This document shows positions 52,139 to 64,000 of a stretch of DNA of 64,000 nt, piece after piece (position 1 is the stretch's first letter; each line of letters starts with the position of its first letter). The position numbers were made by a program, and so were the translations under genes. Source of the stretch: Nephromyces sp. MM_2019 (Eukaryota; Apicomplexa; Aconoidasida; Nephromycida); contig JADHZB010001772.1 in the NCBI GenBank assembly GCA_015657535.1, positions 4,259 to 68,258 of the forward strand, written 5' to 3'. The notes under the pieces were generated by a model. The model was not told where the DNA came from and made no database searches. It saw nothing but the letters and a program-made list of their open reading frames with translations.

Positions 52139-53637
52139 GATTTCAACAGTTGAGGGGTGATATCAGTTATATAGGTAATATATGTATCGGAGTTGTTGTC
52201 TATGTCAAGGGTTGTTTGAATTTTATAGGCGAAATAGAGTTTATAAGATTATTGCAATTAATAAGAAGTTTTAAGGAAATTGTTATAACAAAATTAACTT
52301 TTTATAAAAATGGACACGCATATTTAATGACTAAGCTCATCACAATTTGACTAACTCTGGATACACAATTTGTGCAAGGTAAGTTATTGTTATTGCTAAC
52401 TAGTCTTCTAAGCAGCTAGCTCCACATGTATATGTGTATATTAATTAAATTATATGTACACATATGTAAAGTAAATCAAGTATACACATATGTAATGTAA
52501 ATTGTTGCCGAGGCTATATATACATGCAATTGTTACACACACATGTGAGGTAAATTCCTACTTTATGTATTTGCTACTAGAATTTCACACTTGTATTTTA
52601 AAAGCTATTGTCAATCAGCACGAGTGCCTGAATCAGTGTGTGTTAAAAGTGTGCTCATGTAAAGTTTTACTACTTATTCATTATAATTTGTAATAACAGA
52701 TGAAAACACGTACCAGTCATTTTTCAAAACTCAGAAACACTAGTGCTTTTGTGTTGCTACACACATTTATCTTTAATGTGATCGTGTGAGTATATTAATG
52801 TATACTAAAAATAACATATATACATAGACACGTTTAACTCTTCCCATTCTAAGTGTGAAATCCCATTTGTGAGTCAGAATTGCATAGATACTTATATAAA
52901 ATGAATTCATACTTGCTTATAAAATACAACCAATTAAAAGTTTCTACCTATATAACTTTAGTTTCCCTATTATTTTTTAAGATTCATTTTTAATATATGC
53001 ATAGTATGATATATGTTGAAATTGGCAAAAAATCTTAATTTTATACTAGCATTAAAAAAATCCATATATATGGCATAAACATCACTAAGAACAAATATAT
53101 AATTAACAAATACTTTTTTGACAAATAAAGTTTACCCTTTTTTTACAGAATAAATGTTCCTTAGATACTTATATATTCACAATAATATACGCATATCAAA
53201 GTGATATGAAGTGAATTTATACAACGCATGTCACATAGAAGTAAAACTAATAACACATATATATTCCACAATACATATAGAATGAGAAAATTTAAAAAAT
53301 AGCATATTTTAAAAGTATACATTAAATATGTGCTACATATAACTCAACTGATATATTTATAATTTAATAGATTTACAAAGTTTATTTTGAATTTAAAGCC
53401 TGCTTTACAAATCGTAACCTTTGTCACACTTATTATCTAATAAGAAATAAAACTTGCAGACCCTTAGTTTATATTAAAGCTATTAACGTATATTAATGAG
53501 ATTTATTTGTTTTAGTGCCAAAAAGTGTTAATTAAACTTATAAAAATCACTTCAAATACCTATGTACAAATCTATATATTGACAAAATTTTGTTTACTTA
53601 TTACTTAGATAAAGATAAAATGATAGCAATATGTCGT
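52139..53637. other. AT-rich spacer
   Basis: Next to the proteasome gene (52139-52350) the + strand is low in C, i.e. the sense leader is low in G. A few ACACATATGTA patches lie at 52430-52560. No gene seen. Confidence 0.55.
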
Positions 53638-56600
53638 CTAAATGTTGCTTATATTAGAATTAGTTCCAGATTCATCAGAATCTGATATATCAGGTAAATC
53701 GTCATCACTTTCCCAAGCTACATCGGGCACAGAATCGATCATCTTGTCAACTAAAATCATGTTAATAGAAATATGTGAGATTGACCCATATACAAAATTA
53801 CTCAATTTTGATAAAATTAGAAAAGATTGAGGTTTTAACATCTATCGAATTATAAGTGATTATGTACCCTAAGGCCCTTACTGCTATCAAAAAAGAGGTG
53901 CCTTTTGACCCAACCATCAGGGCAATATAGCTTATGTTCATCCACCATATCAGCCTATGTAAGATATTTGAGTGTGTAGTTTCTATGAATTTATTAGATC
54001 GGAAATAAACATTAAAGGCAATGATGGGAGGCTTGTGTATATGATATAGTTGTTTGAAGATTAAGAATAAGTGTGTAATTTTGGTTTTTGTATTTCTTTC
54101 ATAAGCTTACAGAAGTGCATAAGGAAATTAGAATCAGCATTGGTACGTATAAAATTAAATCAAAAATATGAAGAAGCATCTTATAAGGATCTATGCCAAA
54201 GGAAATCTTAACCATGCACATAAAAAATGAGGGATAGTAACCTTAGAGAGAGCTTGTTCTAATAGTGAATTCTTAGTTATTGGTTCTAAGTGTCCAAATC
54301 TATAGGCAGCACCACAATTAACCACAAGTTCCTCCTTAAGATTACATAAATGAATTATAGAAAAAAGGAATAAGTTGGATAGATATATAAAGGCTGCTTT
54401 ACCCCATGCTCGAGAACCCTTGAAGGATTATTTGTAACCACATTGTAAGGCCATCCTTCGTAATATACCTGCAGTAGAAATTAGTGTGTGTGAATATATA
54501 TATATATATGTAAATCAAGAATATATATTTTATTATTTCTGATTTTGTTGATTTTGTATTATAACAGTGAGTGGTGCCTTCCTCGGTCTTTTATGTAGAG
54601 TCTTGTTGTGCAATTCATTCATTTTATATAATAAATTTATTTAGTTATACTTTGTAAAATTTGGCATTCGTCTCTAGTCTTTTGTCTACTGTAAGTAGCC
54701 TAGAATCATTCATCATTGACATTTGATTAAAGGCTTCGTAAGAGTCTAGTGTAAAGTAGAAGTCTGGAGGTAATATAATCCTCTTGTTCAAAAAGTCCCA
54801 CCCTATATATAGCGGATTTAGGGGTGTTAAAGCTTTGGAATAACAAATTTCGTATTGTGGGTAGTGTGCATAAATTGTATAAAGGTTGATTGTTAAATAA
54901 CGAATATGAAAAATGTACCGAGAAAGTTGAGCCTATAATTGTCTATGAATTTAAAATGAGAATGATGCAAATAAAATGCTAGTAAATAAATAGATAAAAA
55001 GTGATGAAAAGGGGTACCAATTTCATTATCAAGATTTTTATCCCATTCACTTTCAGTTAGGGCTTTCCCAGATATATGTTTATTTCGTAGAGGGTGGAAG
55101 CTTATCTTAAAAAATATATGGGAAGATTGAAGTTTACAATAGTGCACATATTTTTACATTTATGCAAATTAGTATATAATATATGGAATAATGAAAATCT
55201 AAATCAATACATCTAAGTCCATAATATCACCATACAGTAGTAGCACATTACTTTTGTCCACATTCTACATGTACACTTTAAAGAATATGCGATAGAAATA
55301 TGTCTAAATAATCACTTCCTACACATATTTATTATACTTTTCTAAGCTATAGAAGTCCAACTGAATTGGATTATCAAAAAGTTCTAAAATGTGTGAATAT
55401 TATTTACTTTTTTGCGATTAAGTTTGTCCTTAATAAATCTTTTGTGTGGGTCATTCCAACTTATTTCAATAGCATAATCAACTTTTTCTTCTGAGATTTC
55501 TCTACTGGGTTTTATCTCTCCCACGTAAACACCAAAAATCACTTGTGCACCCTAAGAATTAATAAGTATGACAATTAATGATATCTTTTTATTTTAGGTT
55601 AAATAGGAATACTTAACAGTTATATATGCTATAATTTAAATTGTGGATCTGTATATATACGTGTGATAGAGTAAAATTATTTAAGGTTTGATCAATACTT
55701 AAGATTTATTGAATAAAGTTTATATATATAAAATAATAAAATGTAGATTTGTACCGATGTGTAATATGCTTTGATCAAATAATAAAATATTACCTTTGGT
55801 AAGTTTGGTCCCGTCCAGACTAGGCCAGCTACAGAATTGTTAGGTACAACTTTTTTTATGGGATGCGTTGTGTCCTTTATGAGTATGACCTAACAAAAGA
55901 CACATGTTAACAAAAATACACACACATCTAATATCTGTACACATTTATGTACTTAAATTAAAGGGAGAATCCCAAATGGAATATGTCTGAAATGTGTAAA
56001 TGAATCTAGAATATACAGGTTGGCTTGTTTTAAGTAATAGATTTTAAGATATGATTTTAGAAAAATGTGTGTACTTCTATCAAGCTAACCTCAAGACAGT
56101 GGTGGCAATAACCAAGTTCAATAGCATCCCTAACTTCATCAAAAAGTGTTCGTTTTTGGCCAATCATTTCCTTCTTCATTGGAATGGCGACAGCCTTTTC
56201 TCTCTTAAGTTCATCTTCTGGTTCTATTTATAAAAGTAAATAGGAGTATTGACATGTGTACGAAATAATGACTAAAATTGTTTAGACTTACTTCCCATGC
56301 AATTTTGTATTACACCTTTGCCACTTAATGCTTTCAACTGGTCCTTGAGTTTCTGTGCAGATGAAGCACAACTACCAAAGTCCACATTTTTGATGTATCG
56401 CCGCTTACGTAATTGTGCAATGGCCTGGCAGGTGGTGTGCTGTTATTAAAAGTTGTTTAAGTTTTGAGTACAATTGTTTAGATAAAATTTAGATTGTAAT
56501 TGATTAATTAATAAACAAGATATAAATGCAATAAACATATATTTGACATCTAAGCTGCATGTCACCTCTAATCTCTGGTCATTATATTTACTCATAAGGC

Positions 56601-57298
56601 AAGTACATCTAAAATTGGTGTTATTTTCACCCGGAAATTCTACAAGTTTCCTCTTTTTGCTGGGTATATAGTCAGAGTCATCACGTTCCCTAGATATCTG
56701 TGTATAAGCAAAATCATGATTTTCCGAATATGAGTGTTTCTCATTGAATTCGTCATATTTCAAATCTGTGAAGTCAAAATCGGTATATTCTGCTCGTGCG
56801 TGTGGGTGTTCATCATCCGAAGAGTAAAATGAGATGGTAGATTTTGGGCTTGATACTGGGCTCTGATTATGCTTGATAGGCTTGTTAAAGCTTAGATATA
56901 AGTTTACATCCATCGATGCAATCGGACATTTGTGTGTACAAAAATTGAAGGGTTTTCCATTTGTTTTATTCTTTTCTATCTTGAAATCAGATCTGAAATA
57001 AGAGTGAATATTATGTTTGTTTGTATGCGCATCCAAAAATTGCACCTTTCTTATGTTTATTCATCAAAAGTTACAATTCTATCTGAAGCTTGTTAAAAAT
57101 CGATATGTCATGTAACTATCATATGCCATAACTTTAAATTACCTTTTAGATGATGTTGGGATGGTAATAACGATGTTAGGACAAGCCGAGGTATGATCTA
57201 AAAAATTCTTATCAGTAAGCATTGTGAGACAATTATACCTCGAGAGGTGATCGGGGTTCTCCTCTAGTGCATCTAACTTAAGATTCAATAGCCGTTTC
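53638..57298 (-). CDS. SET-domain-like protein, degenerate (first exon uncertain)
   Basis: Twelve exons join in phase to 563 codons: 57298-57143, 56992-56566, 56439-56292, 56223-56090, 55889-55794, 55551-55408, 55105-55018, 54802-54651, 54468-54403, 54334-54242, 53954-53882 and 53750-53638 (TAG). An additional upstream exon ending at 57389 (ILKGG before GTGAGT) fits by phase, but no start codon was found. The N-terminal part has scattered Cys/His (CTHKCPIAS, FRCTCLMS, GYCHHC) that could bind zinc, and a basic SKKRKLV patch. The C-terminal half resembles a SET domain: GAQVIFGVYVGEI (family G-x-I-x-x-Y-x-GE), MMNDSR where NHSC is usual, and LEHGEELVVNCGAAY (family GEEL-x-x-Y/-G-x-x-Y). Key methyltransferase residues (the H-S-C triad and final Tyr context) look altered, so activity is doubtful. 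An acidic tail (ESDDDLPDISDSDESG) ends it. The exon chain is well supported; the family is an inference. Confidence 0.6.
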
Positions 57299-57389
57299 CT
57301 AACCAAATTTTATTGATCTTAAGTTAGGGCTGTATATATTAGTGTGTTACCACACTTTGTTGATCTTAGGAAGTGTATGTATACTCACC

Positions 57390-58355
57390 CCTTAAGAATT
57401 TTGAAAAAGTATATATATATAACTGTTTCGTTGGTTGATCTCGTACATCTATGTATAGGTGTTTGTGCGAGTGTAGTCAAATTCTTGAGTGCTTAAATTA
57501 ATTTTATGTTCTCGTCTTACAATTGCTCTGTGACGTTTGCTAGAGTAGATTGTGCCTGTATTGCTTATTTAATTTTATTATTTGAAGACTCAAATTTTAA
57601 TTAGCTATCAGGCTATTGCAAAGTAATATTCCTCATTTAATTATGTTCGATTGCATTTACATTTATGCAATTAGCTTATTTTTTGAGCTAATTTTATATA
57701 TCTAGTCTATGTATTTAATTAATTATATCTAACGACAATACACACAGATATGTCATAATTTGTAATTTTGTTTAAATGTGGGTTTATAAAGGTAAGGTAG
57801 CACTCATATAGAAGAATTTGCCTATGATTATTTTTGTGGATATATTTTAATATTTGTAGAATCAACTATTAAAAAAAGTATTATATATGAATGTAAAGTG
57901 AAGAATTCACATAGCACACAAGCATAATAAGCAAAGGCTTCAGGTGTATATATGGGGTTAGCGTTCTTCAAATTTATTCAAATTTACGATTGAATGCGAA
58001 TTTAATTCAAGATTAAAATAGTTAGTATTTAAGTTGTATTTAGGTTGAAGTAATAATATTATGAAATTTAGCACTGAATATTCTTAGCTCGTAACACAAA
58101 AATTCTATATTTTAAAAGTGTAATGAGATGATTGACTATCTGTTCCAGGTATGTTGGTTTGGTGTGTCTTGTGTGAGATTCTTCTATTCAATTTTTTTTT
58201 AATAATATCTTTGTCTATATTTTATTTCCTAGGTTTATGTGTTGATTAAGATGTGTTTATGCTTCAATGTGCTTTGCTTAGATTATAAATTTGATTAAAA
58301 CTTCTTAAAAACATCTTGTTGAGATGTATGTAACTTAAAATAGGTAAATACTTAA
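57390..58355. other. AT-rich spacer; may hold the first exon of the SET-like gene
   Basis: A - strand frame open through 57389-57455 (TNETVIYIYFFKILKGG) joins in phase 2 to exon 57298-57143. Its own acceptor or start is not clear. The remainder is AT-rich and shows nothing. Confidence 0.4.
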
Positions 58356-61352
<2,997 letters not shown>

Positions 61353-61957
61353 CAATATGTGATAATTGCTTAAAGCATCGTTCTGGATGAATGTTTTGTA
61401 TATGATTTCAACTGAACCTCAATTATACATGGCTAATTTGAATTTAATGAGAATAAATTTTAAGTAGGTATTGTTTTCTCTTTTATTAGATTTATACAAA
61501 GTCTTCAATAAACATGGACTGTAAAAAACTAGTTCTACAATTCATTCCACACTTTAAGCCATCTAAATATTCTATACGGTAGCACAATGCAGGATCTTTG
61601 AATGTATTTTAAAGTGCTATTTTTAATATTGATGCTTGATAAAGCAAGACTGGTTGATTATTTAGAAATATTGAAGTTACTATTAGTTATAAGATGTTTT
61701 TAGTATTTCATGGTTTTAATGAAATATAAGTAGATTAGAAAAATTTTAACTCATCTAGAACAAACAACTCATGGCAACACTTTAAAGTACTTAGTCAATG
61801 AGCAAATTATGAAAGTTTTCGTTGAAATCGTCAGCTCTGGCGTAAATAAAACTTCTTAAGTAACTATTGTCATTCATTCAATAACTTAACTTGTTAAATT
61901 GTGATTTCAGAAAGGTTCTATTTGGTTTATTTATACTTTAAAGTTAAATTTTTATTT
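61353..61957. other. AT-rich spacer
   Basis: 605 bases upstream of SufS; no coding signal or repeat. Confidence 0.55.
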
Positions 61958-64000
61958 TTAATGAACGTGCTCCTGGTTCAAGTTATAGATTGAATCAAAT
62001 CGTTCAACAATGTCCTTGAACATTTTATCTACTAAACTCAAAGGTATGGTCTCAAAAACATTGCTTTGTGAATAATCTTTATTATAAATTTTGGCAAGAT
62101 CATTGCTCGTTTCACAATCTGAGTAAAAATTATTTCGATAATGGTTTTAACTGATTTATAGTTAATCTTCAAATTTACCCTCTAAAAAGTCTTTTAATAA
62201 CTGTCTGTGATATGAGATATTTTCATTGTTGTTATTTCGAAGGTTGTGACATTTTAAAAAATAAGCAATTAATTTTATTGATGTTTGGGAGTGATTTTTC
62301 AGTGGGTATATGTATCTATGAGAGTCCAGAAACATAAGCCCTTGATGTAAAGTTTGGATTAAATTGTCATGTTGACTCATTTGTGCTATAGTACTTTCAC
62401 ATATACCCTGATTATAGCCAATTACATATTATGCATAGTTTTTTATCTCCATTCTCAATATTATCTACTTACCTGTGTCATGACAATATTGCCTTCACGT
62501 GAGCACTTTCTCCAATTTAAAACAGCCTCATCTATTAACTTAATTCTTATAAATTAGAGTTTCAGTATGTGGGTAACATAATATTTACTAGAAACGTTTT
62601 GTTGATCTATAGATTTCCTTGCATGATGACTTGGGCTATTGTTTTTGTGAACGGTTGCTAAAAAAACAAAAAGTGATCTCAATTTTTATTAAGCCGTCGT
62701 AAGTATATAAAAAGAAATCAAAAATATTATAAGATTTTTAATAAAGAATTGAAGAATTTCGTGAATTAATTTGATTTTAATATGTAATTTGTGAATTACT
62801 TTTATCCTGAAGTTCGTTTTGCTCTCTATTGGCCTAAAAGTAAAGAGGAAACTATGTGTTTAACAATCATTGAAAATGTGTTTTATAATAAACAAAATTT
62901 AGTAAACTAATCTATAGAAGTGCATAAGCCTAGTTTTGTTGAGTAAATTAAGAGAATTATACTAAATAATCATTTTGTATACCTCATTTATGCTCATATC
63001 ATTTGTTTTCATATAACTTTCTCGGAAAATTTTATGATGAGTTTTTACAATTTCCTGATTGACAAGTAATACCTCTAAATTTATCATAAAACTCGACACA
63101 TTTTGTGTGACGCACCTTAATTGATGCTATTGATTTTTCGCACATACCCCAAAATGAAATTTCATTTTGATCCAATGATCTGAAATATTTTGAAAATTTT
63201 TTCAAATATTTAAATTAATTACTAAACAGTCTTGTTGCTTCTTACAAAACCTCATGGAGGTAAGGCTTATTACAAAACGGTTGGTTCTTTACGAGTGACT
63301 CTTTAAACAACTTATGCATATTATAGTAATCTTGTGTTGAACCTAATGGGTATGTGATCTTAGATTCTTGATGGCAATGCTTATATTAACAATTTAAACA
63401 ATTACCAGGGTTATCTTCAATATCAAAATTTTGCGAGTATCCCTTATATCTACTATTATTAAATGTTGCTTTATGCAAATCTTCCGGGAATAAACTTTCC
63501 TGAGAATCAAAATATGAATTTAATTTAATAAACAAATATATACGAATACTAAAAGGGCTTTCATAATTCAGATACATTTAAATCCAAGACTAATATTGGG
63601 TAGTCAACTTGTGATAAGACACTCTTAAAAGATATCATATCATGAGGGAAGCCTTCTAAAACCCACCCTCGGTCAGAGCAATCAGACATTCTGAGCCTAT
63701 TAATTAAAATTTGCTGTAGCTTATAACCATTTAGGCTTGATCCCCTAATAATATTTTTTTACATTTTTAACTTTAAGGTTTATTTCATGAACGGTAAAAC
63801 ATGAGGCTAACCGTTTGAGAGTATTACTTATTGCTTTATCTAATAAAGAAGAGGGACTTTCGATCAAGTTTTCTAGAATATCTTTGAGTGTCAACAACAC
63901 CATCCCAAGCTTGCTAGAAATACATTCTGATAGTTTATGTGAATTTGCTGAATTTTCTCCACTGAAAATAACACATCCCGGAACAATAACTTTTGGTGAA
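61958..64000 (-). CDS. Adenylate-kinase-like protein with degenerate P-loop, 5' end beyond the window
   Basis: Eleven exons join in phase: 64000-63812 (partial), 63744-63576, 63499-63406, 63366-63246, 63179-63116, 63072-62983, 62833-62800, 62657-62589, 62531-62473, 62407-62179 and 62118-61958 (TAA), about 426 codons. The first two visible exons resemble an adenylate kinase core: PKVIVPGCVIFSGENSAN at the P-loop position, LGMVLLTLKDILENL (family: -GY-LS-GDLLR), then the clear GWVLEGFPHDMISFKSVLSQ (family: GF-LDGFPRT--QA--L) and PILVLDLN. The P-loop lacks the GKGT lysine, and the Arg of GFPRT is replaced by His (GFPHD), so catalysis is doubtful. The remaining ~280 residues are helical/polar, with no known domain. 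Some adenylate-kinase-like domains in cilia or flagella proteins are also inactive, but nothing here shows such a role. The 62589/62531 junction (43-base intron) is the least certain. Confidence 0.55.

Overview
The window is AT-rich nuclear DNA from a protist with intron-rich protein genes, most probably an apicomplexan. The best clue is a SufS-type cysteine desulfurase (58356-61352) whose first exon encodes a signal peptide plus a basic, Ser/Asn-rich stretch. That is the bipartite leader used to reach the apicoplast. The genus cannot be fixed from sequence alone. Only thirteen genes could be placed in 64 kb, with one or two more fragments. I rebuilt them by joining exons at GT/AG borders whose reading phases agree. 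Every complete gene model gives a total length divisible by three, which supports the joins.

Layout. From 1 to 18.3 kb genes run on the + strand: the end of a PDZ-domain gene, an Eaf6-like gene, an SR splicing factor (SRSF1 type), an unknown 700-residue disordered protein and the DEAD-box helicase UAP56. From 18.9 to 33.9 kb they run on the - strand: a C2orf69-family protein, dynactin p27 (DCTN6) and a 21-exon oxysterol-binding protein (PH + ORD). After an empty 4 kb there is one + strand membrane protein with EGF-like domains (38.3-39.5 kb). From 39.9 kb to the end all genes are on the - strand: organellar EF-Ts, a divergent protein kinase, an unknown helical/low-complexity protein, proteasome alpha subunit PSMA4, a degenerate SET-like protein, SufS, and an adenylate-kinase-like protein that runs off the window.

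The left 35 kb is packed with (CA)n/(TG)n and (TA)n microsatellites, including inside introns and in one coding exon. The right 29 kb has almost none. Several genes are preceded by leaders almost free of G on the sense strand. SRSF1 and UAP56 are both pre-mRNA processing/export factors. The other neighbours show no functional clustering, as is usual for such genomes. No rRNA, tRNA, CRISPR array or transposon was recognised. An 88-base assembly gap lies at 30320-30407 inside an OSBP intron.
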